Shown here: piece by piece, positions 53,441-62,677 of the stretch
Numbering within the stretch: the first letter of the stretch is position 1
How the letters are laid out: each line of letters starts with the position of its first letter
Source: an uncultured Prevotellaceae bacterium
GTDB lineage: Bacteria; Bacteroidota; Bacteroidia; Bacteroidales; Bacteroidaceae
NCBI GenBank assembly: GCA_902774795.1
Contig: CACYKA010000001.1
Coordinates: 1-64,000, forward strand
Direction of reading: 5' to 3'
DNA: 64,000 nucleotides
The notes under the pieces: model-generated
Told to the model about the DNA's origin: nothing
The model's input: only the letters and a program-made list of their open reading frames with translations
Database searches by the model: none
Position numbers and translations under genes: made by a program

Positions 53441-55096
53441 TTATTCTGCAGAAACAATAATGTTTATAATCTCCTGAATGTCAGTACCGTTTACTTTACC
53501 GTCCTCATTAACATCAGCCTTTGCATCATACTCACCTGCAACGATGAAATTGATGACAGCCTGGATATCAGTACCGTTTACGACACCGTCACCGTTAACG
53601 TCGCCCTTGATATCCTCGACGGCAGCAGGCTGACTTCCATGCCATACAATAAATTCGAAATTCTCTGCAGAATCAGCTCCATTAGCAGCATAGAAAGCAT
53701 TTACCATGTCTGCTGTGAGAGTGATATACAGACGGTCCTCGCCAGAGAATGTTGCATAGTTGTATTTTCCCTCAGCAGTTGCAGGAACACGCTGGAGACC
53801 TACTTTCTCTGCAGTATTAACCCACTTATATATGCTGCGTGTTGCTTGGCTGCCAGTCAGTTCCTTAGAGTCCTCTTCTGACCATGTGAGCATATTGGTA
53901 GGAATCTTCTTTGTTGGCTGTGCCTCGCTGTATAAAACCTTGTGTGTACCAGGCCTACCTACAACGATGAAGTTGGAAGCAGCAAGTAATTCCTCTGAGC
54001 CCTTAAACTCGTTATAAGTCAGGTCACTGTTCTTCTTGTTGCCTGTAAGGTAGCTGAAGGTGACATCATCACCTGCACAGACATTCTTCTCAGGACGGAA
54101 CACGAGGTAGCCAGTCTCAGGGATTGTAATCTCAACTTCTGTCATGCCCTGCACCTCTTCATCATACTCACGTGGCAGAACAGTAGCAGAGCACTGGAAG
54201 TCAACGCTTGAATTGTTTGTGTCATAGAGCACCTTACGGCCATCCTTTGTGATAAAAGCAGTCTTGCGGTAAAGAGTCTCACCAACGTATGTTCCTCCTG
54301 TAGTAGTGCTCGTATAACCAGTGTCGTATGTACCTGTGGTGCTGAAACGCTTTGTCGTAGCATCAATACCTTTAGTCTTATTGTTAGCCAGGATATCAAC
54401 GGCATCAACACAATAGTACAGATTGGCAAGGGCATACTTGCTACCTTTATCTTTGCCGCGAGCAAACACCAGGTCTTCGTCAGCAGCCTTAATAGCAGAA
54501 GCATTGTTCTTGAGCAATACCATACTTGCAGGACCTGCAGGATTTAGGTTCATAAAGTCAACAGTTGCAGCATAAGTATAGATTAGCTTTGCCTCCTGAG
54601 CAGTCTCACTGTGAGCGTACTTTGAATTAGTAGTCTTTACCTCCACTTCAGCTCCTGAGAGGTCTTTGCCACCATCATGTGCTATAGCACTGCTGCAGAC
54701 CAGTATAGACTTACCAGGCTCAAGAGTGAAAGGAGCGTCAGTGCTGCCAGGGAGCTGGAATATCTGCTTCAGCACGGCCTTACCTTTAAAAGAACTCAGA
54801 CTCTCATCTGCCTCCACGGCTTCTGCTGTATATGCCGACGCTGCTGCATCAGACTCAAGCAGACCGAGATACATACCAGAAACATCGACAATGTCTGCTG
54901 TGTTATTATACAGCTCTACATAAAGGTCCAACTGATAGTTTGAGCCATTTACCTTTCCTCCTGCATAATAAACCTTACTGATAAGAATACTGCCTGAGTC
55001 TGGTTTCTTAACTTCTTGTGCATTAGCATTACTTGTCATCATCATGCCGGCAACGAGAGCCAGCATCTTAATCTTGTTAAAAATTTTCATAATCAT
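53441..55096 (-). CDS. Secreted DUF4876 protein with C-terminal dockerin
   Basis: The 551-aa protein has a signal peptide (ending SNANAQ), then a lamin-tail-like/DUF4876 region (about 35-325). That region starts ILISKVYYAGGKVNGSNYQLD and ends DTNNSSVDF..PREYDEE. A further beta domain follows (about 330-490), then a dockerin with two calcium loops DVNGDGVVNGTD (499-510) and DVNEDGKVNGTD (528-539). The DUF4876 part is clearly paralogous to the lipoprotein gene at 56767; only this copy has gained the extra domains. Its role is unknown. The dockerin suggests docking or Ca-stabilised surface display, as no cohesin is visible here. Confidence 0.82.
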   Translation of the reverse strand: MIMKIFNKIKMLALVAGMMMTSNANAQEVKKPDSGSILISKVYYAGGKVNGSNYQLDLYVELYNNTADIVDVSGMYLGLLESDAAASAYTAEAVEADESLSSFKGKAVLKQIFQLPGSTDAPFTLEPGKSILVCSSAIAHDGGKDLSGAEVEVKTTNSKYAHSETAQEAKLIYTYAATVDFMNLNPAGPASMVLLKNNASAIKAADEDLVFARGKDKGSKYALANLYYCVDAVDILANNKTKGIDATTKRFSTTGTYDTGYTSTTTGGTYVGETLYRKTAFITKDGRKVLYDTNNSSVDFQCSATVLPREYDEEVQGMTEVEITIPETGYLVFRPEKNVCAGDDVTFSYLTGNKKNSDLTYNEFKGSEELLAASNFIVVGRPGTHKVLYSEAQPTKKIPTNMLTWSEEDSKELTGSQATRSIYKWVNTAEKVGLQRVPATAEGKYNYATFSGEDRLYITLTADMVNAFYAANGADSAENFEFIVWHGSQPAAVEDIKGDVNGDGVVNGTDIQAVINFIVAGEYDAKADVNEDGKVNGTDIQEIINIIVSAE

Positions 55097-55151
55097 TTAG
55101 TATTAATAATATATATAATGTGTAATTGTTTCTTATCGACAGTCTTCGCCT

Positions 55152-56780
55152 TTAGTTAAACATTCCCAGTGTCACGCCGAAGCTTGCCGCATGCCGATTG
55201 TTGTTTGCACGCAGCCAGTCGCCATTGCAGCGAGCATACCACATAGTCTGCTTCTTCTTGATGGTAATTGGGAACTGATAGGTCAGACTAAGGCTGCCCT
55301 GCACGTAGTTGGCACGATAGTAGTCCATGTCGGGTATCAGCACGCCCTGGGCATAGTCTGTCGTTGGGTCGCTGAGGAACAGGTCGGCCTTTCTGTTGAA
55401 ATGCATTGCCATACCAGCATCTATCCATAGTCTCTGCTTCAGAAGACTTGTTCCTCCTTCGAATGAGAGGTTGTAGCCGTCATAATGCAGGCTTGATTCT
55501 GGCAGAATGTATTTATTCTTTACACTGTTGGCGGTGAAGCGGGTGCCAACATAGCTTTTTACCCTGTTTCCGTCGGTGAAATTCAGACGGTAGTGCAAGT
55601 CGGTACTGAACACCCTCACCTGATAGCGCTTCTTCATAACCAGCAGAGTTTCATAATACTGTGATGATACAGGGTAAGTCTGCGTTATGGTCGAATCCCT
55701 CACCTCTATCGTACCATCAGGAAGGCGATGCTCATAAGAGTATGTCTTTGTCTTTATCTCGTCATTATTCTCTGCCTTGAATTTTTGGGTATATTCATCT
55801 GCATACGACTGCTCATAGCCCAACGAGAAATCCACCTCATGCAACAGGTTTTCTGCCTTTATGCGATTTCGGATGCTGAACCCATAGTTATAGTCAACAT
55901 ATTTTCCTTCTTCCTTCTCATACTGCCCCAGGATATTCTCTGAGCCACGATCTATGGTAGCAGCAGCAATCATATTATACCTGTCCGACTTATAGCTGTA
56001 TGTCAGTTCAGCTCCGAAGCGATGGTCCACCCATTCCCTTTGGTAGCCGCTATAGCCGCTGACGGTACCAAGGGCATGTTCCAAGCCCGTCATGTTATAA
56101 TACATAATCGTAGCATCCGACTGGATAGTCTTTACGCCGTCAATCTTCTCCTTGCGGCGATGGTAGTTACCGCTCAGACCGAAGGTGTTTTTGCCGAAGG
56201 AATATGTCACCGCTGGTGTAATCTTATAGTCCAGCAACTGTGAACGCGGGCGTGGGTCACGAAGGCGGCTCAGGTCACCGACATTATAGTCTAACCGCAT
56301 ACCGAAATGCCACTTTCCTATAGCAGCAGAACCGAGGGCAGCAGTAAAGTTAAAGTCCTGGAAGTCGTATTTACCCATTATAGCACTGCCGGAGAAATAA
56401 GGATTGGAGTTATACGGGCGGCGTACGTCACACCATGTCCTGTTGTTCACACGTCCATAGTCAAAGTCAAAGCGTCCGTAGCCATAGAGGAATTTCCCTA
56501 TTTTCTGGTATCTCTCAGTCTCAAAACGCAGCTGGTTGCTGCGAGTACCCTCCTGTACTCTTGTATAGTCACCACTGTGATGATAGTACCCTATCTGGGC
56601 AAAACCACGATTGCGAGTGGTGTCAATGCCAAGACCGGCAGCATTGTCAGTAAGTCGCCACAATTGCGTAGCATCGTCATAACGATACTCCCCAAGAGCT
56701 GATGCCGTCTGCTGAGCATATATTGTGCATGTTGTCAGCAGCATTGCCAATATTGTGATATATCTCTTATTCTTCATCAT
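55152..56780 (-). CDS. DUF6850-type outer-membrane beta-barrel protein
   Basis: The 542-aa protein has a signal peptide (ending TIYAQ). Amphipathic strands run over its whole length (RGFAQIGYYHHSGDYTRVQE, GKFLYGYGRFDFDYGRV, ending HAASFGVTLGMFN), as expected for a 16-20 strand outer-membrane barrel. The pattern fits the DUF6850 family, which is recurrently found beside DUF4876 and TonB receptors (recalled). Its first 14 bases overlap the end of the DUF4876 lipoprotein gene, which indicates translational coupling. The transported molecule is unknown. Confidence 0.8.
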   Translation of the reverse strand: MMKNKRYITILAMLLTTCTIYAQQTASALGEYRYDDATQLWRLTDNAAGLGIDTTRNRGFAQIGYYHHSGDYTRVQEGTRSNQLRFETERYQKIGKFLYGYGRFDFDYGRVNNRTWCDVRRPYNSNPYFSGSAIMGKYDFQDFNFTAALGSAAIGKWHFGMRLDYNVGDLSRLRDPRPRSQLLDYKITPAVTYSFGKNTFGLSGNYHRRKEKIDGVKTIQSDATIMYYNMTGLEHALGTVSGYSGYQREWVDHRFGAELTYSYKSDRYNMIAAATIDRGSENILGQYEKEEGKYVDYNYGFSIRNRIKAENLLHEVDFSLGYEQSYADEYTQKFKAENNDEIKTKTYSYEHRLPDGTIEVRDSTITQTYPVSSQYYETLLVMKKRYQVRVFSTDLHYRLNFTDGNRVKSYVGTRFTANSVKNKYILPESSLHYDGYNLSFEGGTSLLKQRLWIDAGMAMHFNRKADLFLSDPTTDYAQGVLIPDMDYYRANYVQGSLSLTYQFPITIKKKQTMWYARCNGDWLRANNNRHAASFGVTLGMFN

Positions 56781-58053
56781 ACTCTCGTGGTTTTATCGTT
56801 GTTGAAACCTTAAAATCATTACTGCTGTTATTCGTATCCATCAATTTCTTACGACCATCGGGAAATACACGTGCAGTCTTGCGATATACCACTTCTCCCG
56901 TATATCCAGCTACAGCTTCTATGTGCGTGCAACCTGCATCAATCTCGTCGTATAGGCGCTTTGTTGACAGATTGGGGCCTGTACTCGTATTCTTGATGAA
57001 GTCCACGCCATCCACTATCGTGCTGTTAGGAACGAGAAGATATACCATTGAACCAGATGTCTTTCCGTAACCATACGTTGTTGGCCATGTATTTATATCC
57101 TCATCTGTTTCGAATAATATGATACCACATGGGCCACCCTGCATCAGGTTCATACCCTTCAGCGATGAAATAGCATAGAACTCACGTGACAGTTTTACGA
57201 CATTCACATTATGCTCCATTTGGTCATTATAATCCTCCACTTCGAAATCAGCATTTGAAAGATCTGCCTCAAATTCGTTTACTCCACTGTGATTTACTGC
57301 ACTGTTTGTAATTACTAAACTCTTTCCGCCCTCTATCAGATACTCTTTATCCGTAGGAATACGGTACACCTGTTTTACAACTACCATTGTCCCGTCTATG
57401 TTCGGGTCTTTCTTCAGTTCCTCCAAGGTATATACTCTATTAGAGTTACCTGTTGATTCCAGCAGTCCGATATACATACCTGCAATATCTGCCGTCTGGT
57501 CAGATTGATTGAACAACTCTATGTACCTGCCAGCCATATAGTTCTTGTTGCCGTTATATTTTGAGCCAGAACTGTATATCTTGCTTATGACGATAGACTT
57601 CGTTTTTTGGGCAGGGTCTTTAGGAGTTATAGCCATAATAGCCGATTCCATTTCTATCGGCAACTGTTCACGTGCCTCATCGAATAGTTGTTCATTCAAT
57701 GTAGCAGTTATTATACATTCTTCCACGGCATCTTCAGAGCCTGTCTTTTGGGCATATTCCTCACCAGTCAGTTCTACATACGATGATATGTCATACACAT
57801 CCGGCATGCAGTCTTGGAATGTGGCAATTCCGTTTTCGTCTGTCATGGCGGCCTTCTCTACTGTCTTACTCTTTATCTTGACCTCCTGGTTGTCCAAAGC
57901 AGCACCTTCCTTGAAGTCCTCAGGGCTCTTCAGGTGTACTTTTATATTCAAGAGTCTCCCTGAGTCATCATAATTGATGCAAGAGGCGAGCGTGACCAGC
58001 AGCAGGGCCAAAGAAGTGATTAGTATAAACGAATTTTTCTTCACGATTATCAA
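56767..58053 (-). CDS. DUF4876 lipoprotein
   Basis: This 428-aa protein has a lipoprotein signal (SLALLLVTLASC, Cys about 25). A carboxypeptidase-regulatory/transthyretin-like beta-sandwich follows (about 30-125: NGIATFQDCMPDVYDIS). The DUF4876 domain (about 150-428) has SIVISKIYSSGSKYNG, NQSDQTADIAGMYIGLLEST and TGEVVYRKTARVFPDGRKK. It starts within the stop of the TonB receptor gene (ATGA) and probably forms a surface lipoprotein partner of that receptor, comparable in place to SusD-like lids (inference). Confidence 0.82.
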   Translation of the reverse strand: MIIVKKNSFILITSLALLLVTLASCINYDDSGRLLNIKVHLKSPEDFKEGAALDNQEVKIKSKTVEKAAMTDENGIATFQDCMPDVYDISSYVELTGEEYAQKTGSEDAVEECIITATLNEQLFDEAREQLPIEMESAIMAITPKDPAQKTKSIVISKIYSSGSKYNGNKNYMAGRYIELFNQSDQTADIAGMYIGLLESTGNSNRVYTLEELKKDPNIDGTMVVVKQVYRIPTDKEYLIEGGKSLVITNSAVNHSGVNEFEADLSNADFEVEDYNDQMEHNVNVVKLSREFYAISSLKGMNLMQGGPCGIILFETDEDINTWPTTYGYGKTSGSMVYLLVPNSTIVDGVDFIKNTSTGPNLSTKRLYDEIDAGCTHIEAVAGYTGEVVYRKTARVFPDGRKKLMDTNNSSNDFKVSTTIKPREYDEE

Positions 58054-60773
58054 AGATTAAAGTACAACTCTGCACCAAAGCTGAAACCAGTGTTATATTG
58101 TGAACGTGTTTTGCTGTGGCTGTTGTTATACAGGAAAGGTTCGTAATAAAGAGCATTATTCACATAGAAAGACAGTCCGCCCACTTTGCCAAGCTCCTTT
58201 GTCAGACGCGCCTGAACATTCCATGTTATAGGGCTCGACTCTGTCTCCATGTCTATTGAACGGCTTAACAGCTTATACAGAGGAACATTATCGATACCAT
58301 TAGGTTCCGTTGCATAATAGTTGGCATCCATTCCCAGATATCCCGCCAGCATCTCGTTTGATATCTCGTGGTAGTTGCACTGAGGGTCTATCCATCCAAT
58401 AGGATTCTTGTCCATATTGTATGAATGGTTCCAGCTATGCCATATCACCTGTGTTGTCAGTGATGCCACCATACGCAGTTCCGGTATGTGTGTAACGGTA
58501 CGCAGGGTTGTCACCAAACGACGATACTTTGAATAGTTATCATCCAAGCCATTAGGATACACCAATTTGAATGGCTGCGTGTCGGTTTTCTTATATGGAT
58601 CCTCTGGTAGGTATCTGCTGTTCAGGTTTGTCGCATTCAGGTTTGTTGACCATGTCTTTGATTCCTGGTAGGCACCGCTGAGGTAGAACGATGTGCGTAT
58701 TGCCTTCCATGTTCCAAAGTCCATATCAGCCTCAACACCTCTATTCTTAGTATGTGCCACATTACCTATTGCTCCTGTTGTGATAAACACTACGTCAGAA
58801 CGTTGTGGGTCTCCCGACATATCAGGATTTGCGAAGTAATTGGCAGTATATGTATGGAACTCTGTAAGGTTCCCAAAGCCGTCAGGAGTATTGTCTATAT
58901 ATCCCAAGAGGCTCAGCTTCTTGCCATTCTTCAGACGTATGTCGAAACCAGCCTCCACCTTGGTTGTTGTGGAATTCTTCAGACCCTTTGAGTACTCCAC
59001 ATTATAGACGTATGTATGATACGCCTGTGTAGCAGCATTCTGGTCTGCCGGCGCAGCAGGTCTGTCAACATATTTCTTATCAGGATAGAGATAATTCAGG
59101 CCTGGAGTCTTTGAATTCAGGCCTATGCCGGCACGTATGTCAAGCCACTTTGTTGCAGAGAATGAAAGATTAAGACGTGGAGAAAGAGCTGTCGTAGCAA
59201 CATTTGAGAATGGCTGCATAGCGGTAAAGCGCAAGCCGAAGGTGGTACGCAGACGATTTACCTTATTCATCGTCCATACCAACTGGTCCTCTGCATACGC
59301 AGCAATCTGATGCAGTCCTGGGATATCGCTATATGCCCTTGGACGACCATCGCTGTTTGGCACCAATGGATAGCGGTCATCCTCATTGTAGTAGCCACGT
59401 CCGGTATTCCAGTCATAGTGATACTCTGCACCGACCTTGAAAGTCTGGCGTGTCTTGCCTGCCTTTACGTAAAAACTGTTACCTATCTTTGCAAACAGGT
59501 TACCCGGGTGACTCTCCGTATATGCTGTTGTTCGATAGGCTATCTTCTCGTAAGGCACTATGTAATATCCTGTTTCGCGGGCAGTCAGTATAGGATTTAT
59601 TGAACCGCCCGATATTCTTGCCAGTCCCGTTTCCCTTTTATTGTTGCGAGTAAAGGTCAGTCCCACAGTATAGTTCACGGTACGTGCAAACATCTTCTCC
59701 ACCTGTATGCGACCGTTATGAGTAAGAGAAATCATCTGGTTCGTGTTTTTCTTGTCCGAGCCCTCTACCGTAGCATCAGGGTCATCGCCAGTCCAGTCCT
59801 TCGCCATCATATACCGGAACTTGGTGTTCATATTCCATTTGCGGGAAATGTCATAGCTCCATCCGAGAGAGCCAGTATAGCGATGGTACGAATTTGTCTT
59901 CCATCGTGGGTCTCCCCATGCCTGTGCATAGTCCAGACTACCGTTTACGATGCCGTATTTTCCGATGTTAGCACCCTTGCCGACAGAATAGTTCATCAAG
60001 GCCGGATTAACCTTTGCCTTCACCTGCCACGGAGTGACACCCACCTTGGAGTGTACTATCACCATACCGCCGCTGAGGTCACCATATTCTGCTGAGGGAA
60101 TACCGCGTACCACCTCTACGTCATTGATGTCGTCTGCAGAGATATTGCGCAGGTCAGTACCTGTAAACTCCGTCATAGAACCCTGTGACATTGAGCCGTT
60201 ATTGGATATAGGCACTCCGTCAACCATCACGCTGGAGCCAAATGCCGCAGTAGGGTCATTCACCAGCTGTCGTATTTGCAGGTTTGTCTGTGACATCAGG
60301 TTATTGTGCCCCATCAGCTGTCCTGGCACCAGCTGCATCACGTCAGCCAGTGACGATGCCTGCAAGTGGTCGATGGCCTGCCTGCCTATGATGCTGGCAG
60401 TAGATGTACCGGAAGCATTCTGCTTGGCAGTCACGCTAACCTCCTTCAATGCCAGAGAAGCCTCAGACATGCGTATGTTCATGTCAAGGTTCTTGTTGCT
60501 TATGGCTACCTGAGTCGTATAGGTCTCATAGCCTACATACGTGACCGTCAGGGTATATGTTCCCTGCGGTATATTCTTGATGACCGCATTACCCTTCACA
60601 TCCGTAACAGCATACTGTCCTAAAGGATTCAACAGCACACTACCCATGATGATAGGCTCCTTCGTGTTGGCATCAGTGATGTTTACACTTATGTCATATG
60701 CAGGGCCGCCTTTTTGTGCAAAGGCAAACGTGCTGAAAAGCGTAAGCATCAATAACAGAAAACGTGTCTTCAT
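58050..60773 (-). CDS. TonB-dependent outer-membrane receptor
   Basis: The 907-aa receptor has a signal peptide (ending FAFAQ) and a carboxypeptidase-regulatory-like domain (about 27-108: ITDANTKEPIIMGSVLLN, YTLTVTYVGYETYTTQV). A plug follows (about 110-245: ADVMQLVPGQLMG, VEVVRGIPSAEYGDLSGGMV), then a 22-strand barrel ending with Phe-x-Leu (FGAELYFNL). It imports a scarce ligand using TonB energy. It is not a SusC: it is shorter, and the neighbour is DUF4876 rather than SusD. The HMA metal-binding gene 18 bases upstream points to a metal or metal complex as ligand (inference). Confidence 0.93.
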   Translation of the reverse strand: MKTRFLLLMLTLFSTFAFAQKGGPAYDISVNITDANTKEPIIMGSVLLNPLGQYAVTDVKGNAVIKNIPQGTYTLTVTYVGYETYTTQVAISNKNLDMNIRMSEASLALKEVSVTAKQNASGTSTASIIGRQAIDHLQASSLADVMQLVPGQLMGHNNLMSQTNLQIRQLVNDPTAAFGSSVMVDGVPISNNGSMSQGSMTEFTGTDLRNISADDINDVEVVRGIPSAEYGDLSGGMVIVHSKVGVTPWQVKAKVNPALMNYSVGKGANIGKYGIVNGSLDYAQAWGDPRWKTNSYHRYTGSLGWSYDISRKWNMNTKFRYMMAKDWTGDDPDATVEGSDKKNTNQMISLTHNGRIQVEKMFARTVNYTVGLTFTRNNKRETGLARISGGSINPILTARETGYYIVPYEKIAYRTTAYTESHPGNLFAKIGNSFYVKAGKTRQTFKVGAEYHYDWNTGRGYYNEDDRYPLVPNSDGRPRAYSDIPGLHQIAAYAEDQLVWTMNKVNRLRTTFGLRFTAMQPFSNVATTALSPRLNLSFSATKWLDIRAGIGLNSKTPGLNYLYPDKKYVDRPAAPADQNAATQAYHTYVYNVEYSKGLKNSTTTKVEAGFDIRLKNGKKLSLLGYIDNTPDGFGNLTEFHTYTANYFANPDMSGDPQRSDVVFITTGAIGNVAHTKNRGVEADMDFGTWKAIRTSFYLSGAYQESKTWSTNLNATNLNSRYLPEDPYKKTDTQPFKLVYPNGLDDNYSKYRRLVTTLRTVTHIPELRMVASLTTQVIWHSWNHSYNMDKNPIGWIDPQCNYHEISNEMLAGYLGMDANYYATEPNGIDNVPLYKLLSRSIDMETESSPITWNVQARLTKELGKVGGLSFYVNNALYYEPFLYNNSHSKTRSQYNTGFSFGAELYFNL

Positions 60774-60791
60774 TTGACTATGTCCAAATAC

Positions 60792-61514
60792 TTATTTGCT
60801 CACCTTCAGACCTTCTGCCTGTATGTCAGACAAAAGTTTCTCCTCCGTAGTCTGGTTATTGACATACGTAATGGCCAGCGAACCCCTAGCAGGATTGGCA
60901 TTTACGTCCTCAACGCCGTCTAAGCCCAGTATCAACTCCAGATTTTCTTCTGTGGCAGCTTCTGCAGGCATCTTGAAATAAGCAAAACTGATGATATTGC
61001 TGGTATAGTAGCTTACAGGAGTAAAACCTATATCCAACAACTTCTGCCTTATAGTAGCCTTTGTTGTCTTGTTGGCATCATAGCGTACAAAGATATATCC
61101 CTTTGCAAGATTAGGCCCTACGCTATCCATACCAACCATCTCATAGAGGTTCTTCTTTATGAACTCCGCATCAGCCTCTGTCTTCATCTCTTCAGCCTTA
61201 AGTCCCATTCCACGTCTGATTTTCTCCTTTGGGTCATAAGTGCTGGGCTTGTAGCGTCCCGTTGCTGTAAGGATAGCACAGATGCTGTCTGTGTTTATCT
61301 TTGCAGGGTCAAATGCCACCGCTACCGTACGCCTCTCCAAATTAAAAGTCAGGTCCTGCACACCGGCATTCTTTCGCAAAGCATTGCTGACCGCATTGGC
61401 ACATTCCTCACAACGCATTGCCTTGATGCGAACTACCAAAGTGTCTGCACTGGCTGCCATAGCAGCATTAACTACAATCAGAAACGAGAAAACGGATAAA
61501 ATTCTTTTTAGCAT
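60792..61514 (-). CDS. Periplasmic protein with HMA heavy-metal domain
   Basis: The protein (240 aa from ATG 61514) has a signal peptide (MLKRILSVFSFLIVVNAAMA). An HMA ferredoxin-like domain follows (about 24-95) with the metal motif MRCEEC (Cys35 and Cys38). Two further similar folds follow (about 110-170 and 175-240) without cysteine pairs. The first domain should bind Cu(I) or a similar soft metal. The start at 61514 is fixed by the promoter: an in-frame ATG at 61547 lies inside the -7 box. It is the first gene of the operon. Confidence 0.88.
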   Translation of the reverse strand: MLKRILSVFSFLIVVNAAMAASADTLVVRIKAMRCEECANAVSNALRKNAGVQDLTFNLERRTVAVAFDPAKINTDSICAILTATGRYKPSTYDPKEKIRRGMGLKAEEMKTEADAEFIKKNLYEMVGMDSVGPNLAKGYIFVRYDANKTTKATIRQKLLDIGFTPVSYYTSNIISFAYFKMPAEAATEENLELILGLDGVEDVNANPARGSLAITYVNNQTTEEKLLSDIQAEGLKVSK

Positions 61515-61544
61515 ATTTCGTATATTTATTTTGCAATTAGGCTG

Positions 61545-61576
61545 CAAATTTATATAAAAAAAACTAATTTTGCAAA
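61545..61576 (-). promoter_or_regulatory. Promoter of the HMA-TonB-FMN operon
   Basis: On the minus strand TAAATTTG (61545-61552) and TTTG (61573-61576) are exactly 20 bases apart. Confidence 0.8.
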
Positions 61577-61622
61577 TATATACTAAAGTATTTCCTTTTT
61601 GAATAATATATTTGGCATTTTA

Positions 61623-61654
61623 TTTGTTCATGTATTGTTTTTTTTGTACTTTCG
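61623..61654 (+). promoter_or_regulatory. Promoter of tatA-tatC
   Basis: TTTG (61623-61626) and TACTTTCG (61647-61654, one change from the -7 consensus) are 20 bases apart. Its -33 lies about 46 bases from the -33 of the divergent operon, so both could share regulatory sites. Confidence 0.7.
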
Positions 61655-61696
61655 CACCCATATCGCATAACCAAAATAAAAAAAACTGGAAAAATC

Positions 61697-61879
61697 ATGT
61701 TTGGATTAGGAGGAACAGAAATCCTTGTCATTGCTTTGGTGGTACTTCTTCTGTTTGGCGGAAAGAAGATTCCTGAGCTGATGAAAGGTCTCGGATCTGG
61801 AGTAAAGAGTTTCAAGGACGGAATGAATGGTGTCACTGACACTGATCAGGAGAAGAAAGAAGAGAAGGAAGAGAAGTAA
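61697..61879 (+). CDS. tatA: Sec-independent protein translocase subunit TatA
   Basis: The 60-aa protein has the standard TatA build: short N-terminus, one membrane helix (about 7-23: [21 protein letters not shown]), amphipathic helix ([13 protein letters not shown]) and an acidic/basic tail of Glu and Lys. It forms the pore complex of the twin-arginine pathway with TatC. No TatB-like gene is adjacent, as in many TatAC-only systems. The stop directly abuts the tatC start. Confidence 0.96.
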   Translation: MFGLGGTEILVIALVVLLLFGGKKIPELMKGLGSGVKSFKDGMNGVTDTDQEKKEEKEEK

Positions 61880-62626
61880 TTGAAGGACAAAGAACTTTCT
61901 TTCTGGGAACATCTTGATGTGCTGCGTGGTGCCATGTGGCGCATTCTGGTGGCAATAGTGGCGATGGCAGCAGTGATGTTCTGTCTGCGTGATACGCTGT
62001 TTTCCATTGTCCTGGCTCCGTCAAACAGTGACTTTATCACCTTCCGCCTGACTGGTACAACGCCATTTCAGATAAACCTTATCAACACCCTGCTGACAGA
62101 GCAGTTCTACGTACATATAAAGGTGGCCATATATGCAGCACTGCTGTTCGTATCGCCTTACGTAATATACGAGATCTTCCATTTCATTTCGCCTGCTCTC
62201 TACGAGAACGAGAAATACTATGCCACACGGATATGCACATCAGCGTATGCCATGTTCGTCATCGGAACATTGCTTAACTACTTTCTGGTATTTCCCTTTA
62301 CGCTGCATTTCTTAGGCACCTACCAGGTGAGTACCGACATTCACAATATGCTGACACTTGAGTCGTACACAGATACGCTCATATGCATGTCGCTGATGCT
62401 GGGATTAGTATTCGAACTGCCCGTAATATGCTGGTTGCTTAGCGCAATGGGAATACTGAAACGAAGCACCATGCGGCAATATCGCAAGCATGCCATAGTT
62501 GCCATCCTCATAGTAGCAGCAATCATTACCCCCACTACCGACGCAATGACACTGTTCATCGTATCGCTGCCCATCTGGATTCTATACGAAATCAGCACGT
62601 TAATTATCAAAGATCAAACCCTTTAA
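61880..62626 (+). CDS. tatC: Sec-independent protein translocase subunit TatC
   Basis: The 248-aa membrane protein has six predicted spans. Conserved elements are SFWEHLDVLRGAMWR near the N-terminus, YAALLFVSPYVIYEIFHFISPALYENEK, and LVFELPVICWLLSAMG. It is the receptor for RR signal peptides. Translation starts at TTG 61880 directly after the tatA stop; the next ATG would remove the conserved FWEHL motif. Its stop codon lies in the following TTAAACTAT words. The polyferredoxin gene follows after 51 bases. Confidence 0.95.
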   Translation: MKDKELSFWEHLDVLRGAMWRILVAIVAMAAVMFCLRDTLFSIVLAPSNSDFITFRLTGTTPFQINLINTLLTEQFYVHIKVAIYAALLFVSPYVIYEIFHFISPALYENEKYYATRICTSAYAMFVIGTLLNYFLVFPFTLHFLGTYQVSTDIHNMLTLESYTDTLICMSLMLGLVFELPVICWLLSAMGILKRSTMRQYRKHAIVAILIVAAIITPTTDAMTLFIVSLPIWILYEISTLIIKDQTL

Positions 62627-62669
62627 ACTATTAAACTATTAAACTATTAAACTATTAAACTATTAAACT
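62624..62669. repeat. CTATTAAA heptamer-like repeat
   Basis: Seven tandem ACTATTAA units stand between tatC and the polyferredoxin gene and include the tatC stop codon. Confidence 0.85.
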
Positions 62670-62677
62670 GTCATCGC

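Noticed and set aside
58050-60773. TonB receptor as a SusC of the pectin system
   Set aside because: No SusD follows, the neighbours are DUF4876 and HMA genes, and the pectin operon is more than 12 kb away on its own promoter.
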